Below, piece by piece: positions 37,777-49,562 of a stretch of 64,000 bases of DNA. Both the position numbers and the translations under genes were made by a program. Source of the DNA: Bolinopsis microptera (Eukaryota > Ctenophora > Tentaculata > Lobata > Bolinopsidae). How positions within the stretch are numbered: the stretch's first letter is position 1; every line of letters begins with the position of its first letter. The notes beneath the pieces are model-generated. The model was not told where the DNA came from. It saw only the letters and a list, made by a program, of their open reading frames with translations, and ran no database searches. The stretch spans positions 124,001 to 188,000 of the forward strand of contig NW_026971773.1 of the NCBI RefSeq assembly GCF_026151205.1, given 5' to 3'.

Positions 37777-40609
37777 TTACTTGGTGACCAGGTTACGATC
37801 AGAGTTACTACAAGATGTGCAGTAGTAAGTCTCCATATTGAGAGTCTCTTGTTCCGTTAGACTGATACACACATCGTGATACCACTCTCCGCATTGTTCA
37901 CATTGCACCATTACTCCCGACTCTTCTCCTCTACAGTGACAATACTCTGTGTATCCTGACACACTGTGTCTTGCTTCCTGTGGCAAAGTTTTAAATTATG
38001 TTTGCAACAACCTTTTGTACTATTCCAATGTTTTAATAGCCCAATTTCACGTTTACATATTATTTAATTATGTAAACTAGACTTTTAAATCCCTCCGAAA
38101 GCCATTTTACACATGACTAATTTTGTGTATTATTTTACACGTGGCTATTGTGCAGAAATTACACTTGCTTAAGCTTATCCTTGCCACTGACTCTGGTCAC
38201 TGACTCTGGTCACTGACTCTGGTCACTGACTCTGGTCACTGACTCTGGTCACTGACTCTGGTCACTGACTCTGGTCACTGACTCTGGTCACCGACTCTGG
38301 TCACTGACTCTGGTCACTGACTCTGGTCACTGACTCTGGTCACCGACTCTGGTCACCGACTCTGGTCACTGACTCTGGTCACTGACTCTGGTCACTGACT
38401 CTGGTCACTGACTCTGGTCACTGACTCTGGTCACTGACTCTGGTCACTCACTTCACTAACCGTTTTTGTGATGTGTTTCTTTAAGGGAGTAGTTTGTGGG
38501 GTAGGAGCCGGGGTCTTTTCCTGAGCAATATTCATTAAACTACTTTAACTACAGTGTAACAGTGTTACGAGAAGAATAGTGTAGTATTTTAAACTAAATA
38601 TTCGTGGGGCGGGCACGAAAATGCGACTTTGTCACACAAATAATTATTAGAACTTTACACAAGAACCGTTCTCTAGAGAAGTGATTTGCACGCTGAGGAA
38701 TAAAGTAAAGTTATTACTATTATTATTATTATAGTATAGTATTAATACTCTATACTATAATAAAGTTATTACTCACGAAAACATTATCATTGAAAATGTT
38801 TCTAAGTTTTTTGTAGTTAGGTCCCTGATTGCTTGTCATGGATCTTTTACCAGAACTCTGGTTACTAGGAACACTTGTGGATCTTTTACCAGAACTCTGG
38901 TTACTAGGAACACTTGTGGCAGCTTTACTCGGAGACACACTCTCAGTGCGCTGAGGGAGGAAGTGGTTTTGTAGGGAGATGTCAACTACATATTATAATC
39001 TGTAATATTTTGTTATTTTACTTGATTGTTCCGCAACTATCTACTTGATTGTTCCGCAACTATGTGTCAAGTTTTACCAGCCCTATTCTACTTACACTGT
39101 GATAATTTCTGAACTTGTTTATCAACACCTCCCCCACCAGGAACTCCACGAAGAAGCTGAGGTAACTGTTATCAGAGATAAGTTCTGGCACTTCACCGAG
39201 GTTACCATGGTTACTACTGTGCACTTCCTCGTTTAGTGCTGCACTGACCAGCTTTTTAACCTTGCTCTGTAGTTGTTTGTTGTGGTCAATTTAATAGATG
39301 TTGTTACCCCCCCCCCCCTGCCCCCTTAATCATAGATGTGGATTCTGGTGGGGAGCTGGTAGACTTTTTGACACGTGTCATTACTCATTGATTCTTATTG
39401 CTGTCATGTGCCAAAAAGTCACTTCTCACTTCAGAATCATCATTTCACATCTATTAATCTACAACTGAAAGCTAAGACAAACTAATTACAACAACAACAC
39501 ATACGCAATGTACAAATATCTGTAATTATCTTATTATTAAGAGACAAAATAAATTGTTAATAGTTAATAGTACTATGTTTACAAAATATAAGAAGTTTAT
39601 TAAATGAACAAAGTAATGAAAAGTTAAAATAATACCACAATAACTACTAATAACATTACTCACAAAGTCAATATCCTTACAGTTCTCATAGGTCAAGTCC
39701 AGGAGTATTTGTGTTACATCACCCGACTCGTGGTTCCCTCGCATTGCGTATATGTCCTGCAGGAGGTTACCATGGTTACCAACCTTAAAGTATATGTCCT
39801 GCAGGAGGTTACCATGGTTACCAACCTTAAAGTCACTCAGGTAGAACTTGTTCCCCATACTTATCCAGTACTACAGTTATCTCAAGTTTCTAAGGCATGC
39901 TTCACTGCACAATGTGGATATAATATAATATGATATTGTATTATATAACATAATATAATTTATTGTATTGTATACTAAAGCCTACCCATGATTTACAGAG
40001 CAAAGTGCATTCTTCTTCTCTGACGCACGTGTAATTTGTCACGTGAGTGTCGTTACCATGGTTACTATTATCTTTTCTCTTCTTCACAGAGTTCACTAAA
40101 CTTAAGAAAGCAGGACTCAGTACCCCAACACCTCTTTTATACACGAGGCTACTAATAAACTGCACAGCTAATGCTTGTAGTTTTAACACGCTCCATATAC
40201 CCTGATAGCGTGGTGAGACTTTTTCGTAACTGACAGGGTCGTATCTTTCAACAGCTCCTGGGGATTTTACCTGGTTTCAGGATAAAAAACAGTTCTCAAC
40301 CTTAGAATAGAAGAGTGCGTAGAACACAAATATCTTTTCTCTGCAATTAAATTACAAAGAAGAAAAATTCCAATTCAGTTTGAAAGTAAATGGATGGGGG
40401 ACTATGGGGGAGGGGGGCGGGGCAAAAGTAGTTTTACCTATAAGGTAGCATTCCAGAGCCTCAATGGATGATGGGTCAACTGCAAATCCCTCAATGAAAT
40501 TCTCAATACAACTTTGTGTCACATCAATGAAATAATTGCAAAGTGGCGAGTTCAAGAACGTGTGGTCTAACTCCATAACCTGCAAGACGTTACCATGGTT
40601 ACCAACCAT
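37777..40609 (-). CDS. PHD-finger protein, seven exons, about 418 aa, family unknown
   Basis: Exons 40438-40609, 39986-40257, 39664-39870, 39096-39266, 38777-38950, 38461-38520 and 37777-37977 have GT-AG borders and all phases fit. Residues 1-250 look alpha-helical (VLKLQALAVQFISSLVYKRG, LSFFVEFLVGEVLINKF) and I do not recognise the fold. A Ser/Lys-rich linker follows with a duplicated SVPSNQSSGKRS and a KKLRN basic patch. The C-terminus is a PHD finger (YCHCRGEESGVMVQCEQCGE, WYHDVC, YYCTSC), most likely a chromatin reader. The helices-linker-PHD order recalls ING proteins, but the finger sequence does not match them. Five NHGN tetrapeptides (one in a duplicated 14-residue block, VGNHGNLLQDIYFK) come from the GTAACCATGGTAAC DNA motif. 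The start codon is uncertain: ATG at 40609 or 40576. Confidence 0.75.
38184..38452. repeat. 13-bp minisatellite in PHD-gene intron
   Basis: About 21 copies of CACTGACTCTGGT, three with CACCGACTC. It begins within about 10 bp of the donor site of exon 38461-38520. The unit again has an inverted core, TGAC...GTCA. Confidence 0.95.
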
Positions 40610-40941
40610 ATCTGCTGTCTAGATACAAATAATATCCTAAATAAAAGCTCAGAGAATTAAATTAAACCTCCAAGACAAGTGTTGGGTTAATGATAATTAT
40701 AATATGTTATATATTAACAATTATAAGTTGGACTCATAAAGTAATTAAGAAATAGCTGACTTGATATGTACCAATAATATACACAAAAAGACAATTGTTT
40801 TGTAAAAGGCAAAGGGTGAAAGAGTACAATAACAATAGGAACTGTTTGAGATCATTTCTAACAAAAATAGTAACCACACTGAGGCAATGATGTTTCATCA
40901 AAAATGCTTAATAAATTAAAAAGAATTTATGATTTGTTATT

Positions 40942-42141
40942 TCATTCAGCTTGCTCCTTTTTAGAAGAATTCTTTTCAACATTTTCTGAGTTCTTCAAAA
41001 ATTGTATCTGCTCTTCTGTTTCACCCTTTAATTTAGAGAGCTCCTCATCTTTTATCTTCAGCTCTGATTTAAGCTTGTCCAAAGATTCTCTCAGCTCAAC
41101 AATATTAGTGCTACTGCTCTCTTTCGTGTCTAATTCATTAAGTTTTGCTTTCCTTGCTTCAACGTCTTCAGCATGGCCGTCTTCCCGAACCTCCTGGTAA
41201 GTTTTAGAAGCATCGCCGAAGATATCTTTAGCTGTTGGAAGAGCCTTGAAGGCCTCCTTTTTCTCTTCCAAACTGAGCAGTCCAACTTTGATCCTGAACT
41301 TGTCATTATTCATCAATGGTCTCACAACAGCCATGCCATATATATTTGATGCAAACCAATACAAGAGCAGAGCAGAAGGAAACATTGATTGGATGCCCCC
41401 CATGACAACCATGGTAAACATCAAAGCTTTTTTTGAGGAAAGCAATTGCGACAAAGGATTTTCTGATCCTGCAGTATCTATTCCATATTTAAAAACATAA
41501 GCAACAGCAGCAGCATTCATTGCTGGAAACAGGAAATATGGGTCACTTTGACACAAACTAGAAAGCCACAAAAAACTTGTGTCGTGCAAAGGTTGATATG
41601 AAATTTCAGCAAGATTTCTAATAGAAAAAAAATTCAAAGACATGGTCATGAATGTTGGAACCAGTAACCAATTAGCTGATTTAGTCCAGTTGAAATTGTT
41701 AACCTTTTTATAATACTTGATTTCTCCCTGCTTGGTTAAGGACGCAACATGGTCGCCTTTTCTAAAGAAGCCTGTCATTTCCGTTTTCAGCTTTGCCAGT
41801 TCAGCTACATGTTTGATATTTTTTGTCAATTTCTTTTCATGGAGAATGTTGATTGGAAACAAACAAGATCTGACAGCAAATCCAGTCCCCAACAAAACAG
41901 CCCACCACGGTAAACCTGAGCTAACCTGAACAGTATCCAGAAGGACTTGATAGTGTGCTGTCATATTGTACCATGCATGGTCAGGTAAGACTGTGACAAC
42001 AGCTTTAACTGAATCTAAAGCAGCTGGTAGTGTTTCTGATGGAATGTTTAGAGTGCTCATCTTCTGACTTAGTACCAGATTTATTTGTTTGACATTTTGG
42101 GATTTGCGTAGGCCCATTGATATCATCCTTGAAGATATCAT
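40942..42141 (-). CDS. OXA1L: OXA1L-like membrane insertase, complete copy
   Basis: Mitochondrial inner-membrane insertase of the Oxa1/YidC family, 399 aa, intronless. Residues 1-311 match copy A (about 97 percent). The membrane core is followed by residues 312-399, a hydrophilic, Lys/Glu-rich stretch with a likely coiled coil (LRESLDKLKSELKIKDEEL, KLKGETEEQIQFLKN), which fits the matrix-facing ribosome-binding tail of OXA1. It lies downstream of NIT2 in the same orientation. As the only full-length copy in the window it is the likely functional one. Confidence 0.9.
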   Translation of the reverse strand: MISSRMISMGLRKSQNVKQINLVLSQKMSTLNIPSETLPAALDSVKAVVTVLPDHAWYNMTAHYQVLLDTVQVSSGLPWWAVLLGTGFAVRSCLFPINILHEKKLTKNIKHVAELAKLKTEMTGFFRKGDHVASLTKQGEIKYYKKVNNFNWTKSANWLLVPTFMTMSLNFFSIRNLAEISYQPLHDTSFLWLSSLCQSDPYFLFPAMNAAAVAYVFKYGIDTAGSENPLSQLLSSKKALMFTMVVMGGIQSMFPSALLLYWFASNIYGMAVVRPLMNNDKFRIKVGLLSLEEKKEAFKALPTAKDIFGDASKTYQEVREDGHAEDVEARKAKLNELDTKESSSTNIVELRESLDKLKSELKIKDEELSKLKGETEEQIQFLKNSENVEKNSSKKEQAE

Positions 42142-42583
42142 ATTGATTGTTGTATAAACAGAAATAGCCCTCTTCTGTAGTAGTTGAAGAGGCTTATATT
42201 ATACAGAGGTGTGACATCATCTCCTGAAATTATTTCAATTAATAAATGGAGGGACCATTGTTCCCAGTAGATGCAAAAATTATTTGCAATAGCCACATTG
42301 CAAATACACACTAATCATGAACCGCTTTTAAATTTGCATATTATATTGATTAGGGTAGTCTCGATTTTGTTGTAGCAATTTACAGATCACCTCCCAACCA
42401 TAACTTTCTTCCCAAACAGAAAATAATTTCTAATATTAATCCTTATTAGATACAATTTTAGGATCAGTAAAACAAAGTTATCAGTAAAACAAAGTTATCA
42501 ATTTTATACCAATTTTGTACATTAACTTTTGAAATCTTTACAAAGAAAAGCAATTTATGACAGTTTTTTCTACCAGTCATACT

Positions 42584-44513
42584 ATTATAAGAGCCCAGAT
42601 TTCCACTCAAATACTGGCAAGTGCATAATGCTATAGGACCTTAAAATAAAATTGAACCATACAAACTCGATTTATCTATTTTTCTAAAACTAGCATTATT
42701 TAACATTTCTAAATTATCCCTACGGGTATATGACCCCCAGAATATAGGTCGTTTTTTGAGCACTTAGAAACAGGTGTTAAAACTACTTCTAAGCATGTTT
42801 AGGGCTGTAAATATGTACATAATAACCCTTTAAATGTTTCTTGGGTAGTTGAAAATAATTATTAGGTTTTTAAGTGTACTTTTTTTTTCACCTGTAAAAA
42901 TACCATTTTTTAACAGGGCCCCCCAGAATATAGGTCCAAACATCTGTTCCTAAGTTGTTCTAAAATTGTCACAGACAGTTATATGCAGTCAGAATATGTT
43001 GCTGAGACTGTATTGATGATGCCAATGGCTCCAGATACTAAATTGAAATGGTTTAGAGTATACTTAATAGCAAAAAATCAAAAACTACGGCCCCCAGAAT
43101 ATAGGTATGCAAAAATCGTCCTCAAATACTCCACCTTCATACATTTTGATGATGCCATCTCTTCAGCATATGTTCTTTAACTGTTTCTTATCACTACCCC
43201 ACATTCCTTAATGCTCAGGGTGACAGAGAAAATGCAGAATCTTGGTCGCTATTTTTTTAAAAAAACCTATATTCTGGGGGCCATATACCCGTGATGAGTA
43301 AAATCTTTAATTTTACTTGTTTAAAAGCTTTCATGCACTCATTTAGTAGGGATCTTAACTAAATACTTAAATAAGATTGAAGGAGTGTCCCTAGATATGA
43401 TTGAGGGGGGCTGTTTTTATCTGTATCAATACAATGTGCACCTCAATGACTGTAAATCAGACATTTTTGGCCGCCAAATTTTTTTAAAGGCCTAACTCAA
43501 AATTCTGTCCCAAAACTTAAGGTCATGAGACAATTCTACGTTGATTCTGAAAATTTCATGTGAAAATATTGAAACCCTATTGAGTTCTATTGTTTTGAGC
43601 GAAGTCAGTTTGAGATATGGGCGATTTTGTTCATTTTTTGCGATTATTTGAACACAGAATCCACAGTTAGGTAGATATTGAGCTGATAATCATAGAGAAT
43701 GTGTAATATATGCTTACCTTCCATATAAAGTTGGTTTCATTCAAAAATATTGATATTTGACCAATTTATGGACCAAAATCGATCAAATTTGGTGCGTATG
43801 CCCAAATATGGGCATATGGTTTTTGTTTTTATCCCATAACTCGGCCAATTTTTATCCAATTTTGATAAAACTTGATATGTGGGTTCAGGAGACTAGTAGC
43901 TACAAGTAGAGCATCCCAAAGCATGGTTTTGGGCATGTTCAGGGTTTTTGACCAACCTATATTCTGGGGGTCGTATAGACCTATATTCTGGGGGCCCGTA
44001 AAATTGTGGTGGCCATAACTTTTTTCCAAATTGTCAGTTTGCAGATGTCTCGATGAAAAGATAGCTTAAAATAATACTTATACTCATACCAGTAGTCTTA
44101 ATGGCATGTGTTGGACAGATTTTTGTCATGACAATTTTTCGCCATATTTACCCCTCTAGAAAATGACAACATCGTTTAAATCTTTCGCTGTCATGACCAA
44201 ATATACCAAAATACCTCATGTAGGTCCAAAATTTTTATCCAGAAACATAAGTTACATGTTTTACTCCAACCTAGCAGTAACAGATCCCATTAGTATCGCT
44301 TATCTTGGTTAGAAATGTATCCACTAACATGACCTATATTTTGGGGGCCACCTATATTCTGGGGGCCATATACCCGTACACACTTGTAAATAACTTAAAG
44401 AATTGTGTAACTTAAATTATTTCAGAATTACAACTATTGTGTACTCAATAAAGTAATTATCACTTTTGTATCCTTGTGTCCTTGTATCCTTGTATCCTTG
44501 TATCCTTGTATCC
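42584..44513 (+). mobile_element. Short retroposon with (GTATCCTT)n tail, hosting a MITE
   Basis: An insertion relative to arm A, with a TACT duplication at 42580-42583 and 44514-44517. The outer parts (42584-42720 and 44379-44513, about 270 bp together) end in five GTATCCTT-like units, the style of a LINE- or SINE-type 3' tail. The rest is a nested TA-flanked element. Confidence 0.75.
42723..44376. mobile_element. TA-flanked non-autonomous DNA transposon with repeated ends
   Basis: Terminal inverted repeats start CGGGTATATG(A/G)CCCCCAG and continue AATATAGGT, flanked by TA at 42721-42722 and 44377-44378. The motif CCCCCAGAATATAGGT or its complement recurs inside at about 42920, 43088, 43267, 43961, 43982 and 44330. 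The copy at 43267-43292 includes the outermost CCATATACCCG. There is no transposase ORF. TA target and end motif suggest a Tc1/mariner-like mobiliser, but the family is not certain. Confidence 0.82.
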
Positions 44514-45656
44514 TACTGCAGGTGAATTTATAGTTGACAGGGCAAAGGGGCACTCTTACCATTCACAACGGCAACTATAATTTTCTGGGATATAAAAGGA
44601 AGTGTCTGGCTCTGAGGATGGTGGATCAAGAGTTGTTTCAAGAGACAGTAATATAATGGTATGACTGGTTGCTTTTAGGCAAGAGTTGTTGTTTATTAAT
44701 TCAAGGAAATTAAAAATGTGTTTTCAGGGTGTTAATTATAATGTAGAAAATGATATGGGGAATAATGAATCATTAGTTTTTGATGAAAAGTCAATCATTT
44801 TAATCATAAACAAATTGAGTAACTAAATCAAAGCATCTATTGACTGTGAGTGCATTCGTTTAATTCAATTTAATTCAATTTTCTCGCAGTAAAACTTATT
44901 TTTGCACATGAACCAACTTGTAAATATCACTCCTTTTTTGTTTCGATGTAGGTATTCCCTCTCGAATATCCTGTATCTCTCTCATACTCATATCACAATA
45001 CACAATCTGCTCATCATGTAAAGCACTGTCTACTACCACACCAGTAGGCGCACAGATCAAAGAATGTCCCCAACTTGTGTAAGTTGCTGTGTTGTCAGTT
45101 GCAGGAGCAATACTAGAGCAGTAAACTTGGTTGTCAACAGCCCTAGCTCGGTTCAGAAGCTCGAAGTAAACAGGTCCAGTGGTCATGTTGAATGCCCCTG
45201 GATAAATCATGATATGAGCCCCTTGATCCCTCATAATGTGTGCCTGTTCAGGGAACCGTATATCATAACAGATACCCAGTCCTACTGTAAACTCATTAAC
45301 ATTGAATGTGGTGATGCTGCTACCTGGACATAGAGTATCTGATTCTTTGAACTTAATTTTCCCGGGTATGTCTATGTCAAACAAGTGAACTTTACGGTGC
45401 TTTGCTATTAATTCTCCATCGGGGCTAAAAACTAAACTTGTATTATATAAGTTTCCATCACATTCTTCTGGTATAGTGCCACCAATCAAATGTATTTCAT
45501 GCTCAAGTGCAAGCATTTTTAAGTGGTTGTAAGACTGTCCATCAGGTATCTTTTCAGCATATTCAGCAAAGTACTGGTTTCCATACGGACAATTGAAGCA
45601 TTCTGGTAGTGAAACTAGCTTAGCTCCAGCTTTCGCAGCCTTTGAAACAAGTTCAG

Positions 45657-48600
45657 TAGTTAGGGCAAGAATTGCTGTTTATGGGTCAATCTGTGAACAA
45701 ATTCGTAACAAAGGTTTGTCTACAGGAATGTGTTGTCCATAGTCCCAGGAACCACCAAAAAAAACCGTCCAGCTGAAACTTTTGGGCAAAAATTTTTATA
45801 GTCATTTTTCTCCAGGAACCCATACGCCCCACCCCTAATATTGGTTATTCGGCTCCCGAAGGTCTTGAGATCTCCATAGGGGGTGCAAAATGACCGCAAT
45901 GGCCACATTATGGCAGGCGAATGATAGTTTCAGAACGATTGGAGCTTTATTTTTCGAAATAAATGGAATTTTTCGAAATTTTTCTCAATTTTATTGAAAT
46001 TTCGAAAAAAGATACACCAAATTATTTTGTACGCTTATTTCAAATCTATTTAAAAACTCATCTACAAATAACAAATACAATCTAAAATGTGTATTCTCAG
46101 TAAATACCATGACAATTATTAATACACAGTTAATATTAATCAAAATTCGCTTGTTCTTCAGGTTCATCATGTCTAGTGTTTGTGCAGTTCATACCATGGC
46201 ATCGTCCACAAGCTGGCAAACAATTGAAGCCATATTTCCTACATGAACATCTGAAAGTCAAACAGGCCTGTTCCACATCGACAGACGACAGAAAAGTTAC
46301 AACATATAAGGTTCAAAATAGACTCTGGAGCAATTATAGCTTTTGTTGCAACTGGTTCGTTAGTGCCACCAGGAGCCAATTTCCAGCCGTAGTCAAGGGG
46401 ATTCAGACTGTCAGCGTTAAGCATTACCCAGTTATGGTACTGTAAGTAAGCTCTAAGGATGTGCTCCGTTGCTGAAGCTATTGTTGGAGGTAGCCTATTC
46501 GGATTGAGACTCTTTTTCGCTACCATCCTATTGTATGCTAGGAATCTCAAAGCAGAAAGAGTCTTTTTCTTGTCACCATAAATGTACTGCAAGAAATAGA
46601 GGCCTGCCTCAATAATCTTTTCTTTTGATTCTCTCACCGAAAGTAATGTTGCCAACTGACCTTGCTCATCAAAGGTGAGAGCTTTCTTTAGCACTTTAAC
46701 CTTGCTAAAACCAAACAGTCCACTGATGCTATCACAACCTGAAATACTATGAATTAGAAGAAGTATCTCCTTTTCTTTATGATCTAGATGACTTGATATT
46801 TCTTTGATTGAATATGTACCCTTCTTCGTTGTTAGATAAATATCATTGTGATGGTCACTGTTGAAATGATGTACTAATAGACTTGAACTATATCGGTATC
46901 CTCTGCATTCAATTCAACATCGCCAAGGAATGACATTTCCAATGTTTTCTTTGCAATTAAAGTATCAGCATTGTTACAAGCTCTGATCACTTCAATACCA
47001 TTTACAGTCAAAATGCTTGAGATAAGGTCGATCAGTTCTTTTTTGTTATTGTTGTTGCTCAGAAATGTTGTTTTGGTGACTGTACAAAAGGTGGATTTCT
47101 TTACAGCAATATTAGCACAGAACGCTTTTACTCTCCTCTTGTGCTCGTGATCTTTAGTAGAAGGCTCATATCCATCAAAAATCACAGTAACTTCCCGATT
47201 TTTAGGGATAAGCTTCAAGTACTCCATTGCTACCTCACCATAATTGTCACACCCTTTAAATGAGCTTAGTTGGTGAATTAGCCAACCTCCATCAATGACT
47301 AGTGGGATCGTGAAGCTGCAAGATGTAAGTGTAGATTGGTTTATACCAAGAGCAGCCTTATTAGATTTCCTCATCATCTGATATTGATCAAATAAGCTCA
47401 TCGGCACCACAGTTAACTCGTATGTTAGGCATTCCTCTATTGGAGTCTCTCTATCAGCAACCAAGACTAGACGGCTAAAACACTTCAACGGATCGACTGC
47501 AACGCTTTTATTATTCACTTTAACCTGCTTTCTTAGTTGTGTCAAGTTCTTTGCTTTACCTTTGATACTTATCTTATCGATGAATGTCAACCCATCTAGC
47601 TCATGTTGAAGGACAGCCCCGACGGCCAAACATTCCTCGGGATTCACCTCATCGTTCCCAGGCTGTGATATAGGACCAGTCGAAAAAGATATTAACTTAG
47701 TCTTATCTTCGGATTCTGTAAAGTCGACAGTAACTTTAAACCAAGTTAATAATTTTCCAAATACATCACAGTTTTTCTTGATTGATGACTTGTTAAGATC
47801 TGAGTGGATGGCAGCTTTAGTTGGTACTCCTCGCTTCGATGAATTAGCTAATGAATCTCCAAAAGACTGATTTATTAAAGCCATCTGATTCAGGGTGGCC
47901 ACCCATAACTTGTGAGCGGACTCACGATTACGCATCCTTCCACTTGTTAATCCACCACTAGATTTAGCTGCCCTCATAAGACTCTGCTCTATGGAGAGGT
48001 CAGTCCACACCCCGGCCCACTCGTGGTCGTTGTCACAAACCGTGTGAAGCCCAGTTACTTTAAAGGTCTTTAAAAGCGCCCCATACTTGACTTTAAAAAT
48101 AGCATCCTGCTGATAAATGCATATTGTAGTCGTACAACCTCTCTGCTCTTATGAAGTCCTTTACTAGTGTTATCATGTTGTGGTAAGTAACCCATAGAGC
48201 TGCTGTTTTACTGTTGGAAAACAGGTTCTTTAGAAGCAGAGTTATTTTCTCTGATAGATCCTGAATAGATTTAGTCTTAAAGTTAACACCTAGATTTTCG
48301 TTCACACATTTGTTGAAGTAACCTTCCAAGTCTACTAGTTCATCGTCGTAAACTTCTTCCTCTATAATGAAACAACAAAGAGCGGCGTCGATCAGAAAGT
48401 GGGCTCTCAACGCTTTATAGTAAGATCCTCCATCCGATATATGCGTGACGTCTCCAGGATACACGAGTTTGATGAGCTCCTCTAAACCCGAGTCTGCTAT
48501 TATATAGCCTATGCAGCCAAGAAAACTCGTGAGAGTGTGGAAGCCCCCAACCCTGACCACAATAGGCATCCCAGTTTCCAGTACTATTCGGGTGGCCTTA

Positions 48601-49147
48601 ATCCACAATGGCAAATCGAATGTGATTATCATCGGCTCACTGTAGGATAACTTAAGACATTCAACCAGAGTAGTATGTACCGTCGAATAGCTGTCTGGGG
48701 GTTGGTCAATAATCTTTTGTTTGTTAGTTAACCTTGATATTTGTTAATTGAAGTTATTTCCCGAGTAAGATTTGAAATAAGCGTTAAAAATAATTTGGTG
48801 TATTTTTTTCGAAATTTCAATAAAATTGAGAAAAATTTCGAAAAATTCCATTTATTTCGAAAAATAAAGGTCCAATCGTTCTGAAACTATCATTCGCCTG
48901 CCATAATGTGGCCATTGCGGTCATTTTGCACCCCCTATGGAGATCTCAAGACCTTCGGGAGCCGAATAACCAATATTAGGGGTGGGGCGTATGGGTTCCT
49001 GGAGAAAAATGATTATAAAAATTTTTGCCCAAAAGTTTCAGGTGGACGGTTTTTTTTGGTGGTTCCTGGGACTATGGACAACACATTCCTGTAGACAAAC
49101 CTTTGTTACGAATTTGTTCACAGAAAAATCAACTCTTGCCCTAACTA
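45657..49147 (-). mobile_element. DNA transposon with ~350-bp inverted repeats and 3-bp target duplication
   Basis: Ends are TAGTTAGGGCAAGA...TCTTGCCCTAACTA (one mismatch). The inverted repeats span about 45657-46015 and 48790-49147. CAG is duplicated on both sides, and copy A of NIT2 gives the empty site. It carries one decayed protein gene on the minus strand. TIR start and 3-bp target duplication do not match a superfamily I can name with confidence. Both repeats contain the same 62-codon open stretch, which is an effect of the repeat and not a gene. Confidence 0.9.
46136..48720 (-). pseudogene. Transposon protein with FEN/PIN-like nuclease motifs, decayed
   Basis: Readable in order. An N-terminal part (48720-48093) has MIITFDLPLWIKA, RVGGFHTLTSFLGCIG and KALRAHFLIDAA. 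A main part (about 48090-46874) has WTDLSIEQSLMRAAKSSGG, VIDGGWLIHQL, VIFDGYEPSTKD, ACNNADTLIAKK and NAEDTDIVQVY. A C-terminal part has HSISGCDSISGLFG and a Cys-rich end (CSCRKYGFNCLPACGRC). The spaced Asp motifs (DGG, FDG, ADTL, EDTD) resemble the acidic centre of FEN1/PIN nucleases. Similar proteins recur as multicopy genes in many invertebrates. At least one frameshift (near 48095), one break near 46870 and one near 46240 are visible, and the far N-terminus is missing. Confidence 0.75.
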
Positions 49148-49264
49148 CAGATGCTTTGTTTAAGTTTGAAAGTTTATCAGCACCAACTAACATTTGTATT
49201 CCAGCAAATCGTATCATAGCTCCTTCCTGAACTGAAGTGGCACATTTTAGAATAGTTATAGAAA

Positions 49265-49562
49265 AAAAGCTTGCACAAAAGATGGAATCACCAACGGGTC
49301 AGCGATATTCAGACTCAGTTACATATCTTAGAAAGGACTTGCGCTTTGAGGTATTAAAGACAACAGTTATTTCGATAAGGGGGGACAGAGGGCCCAAGTT
49401 GCGACATAAACCAGACAATATTGAAGATTTAGATTTAAATATTGAGCCCTTTGGCTAGAGAATACTTTCTTAGATATTTTGGACAGTTTTTGATATTGGT
49501 AATGCTAATGAATTGTAATTGATTGATATGTAATATTTAGGCCCGTGGCCAGTTTTCAGAAC
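49265..49562 (+). mobile_element. Short LINE 3' fragment with 13-bp target duplication
   Basis: Inserted in arm B only, between two copies of ATAGTTATAGAAA (49252-49264 and 49563-49575). It codes for a LINE ORF C-terminus on the plus strand (KKLAQKMESPTGQRYSDSV, RKDLRFEVLKTTVISIRGDR), ending at about 49458, followed by about 100 bp of 3' UTR. It is heavily 5'-truncated. Confidence 0.8.

Larger units (their letters stand above)
44896..49217 (-). pseudogene. NIT2: NIT2 copy B, split by a DNA transposon
   Basis: Codons 1-23 lie at 49217-49148 and the rest at 45656-44896. The interruption is the 3.5-kb element at 45657-49147, inserted after the codon for Ser23 with a CAG duplication. The remainder is open and keeps E41, K111 and C152, with only a few substitutions against copy A. 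As it stands the reading frame is destroyed unless the element were spliced out, for which I see no evidence. An additional insertion of about 300 bp lies just upstream of its start. Confidence 0.9.

Noticed and set aside
45720-45908. 62-codon ORF found twice (also 48906-49094)
   Set aside because: Both copies are the terminal inverted repeats of the DNA transposon; conservation reflects the repeat, not a protein.
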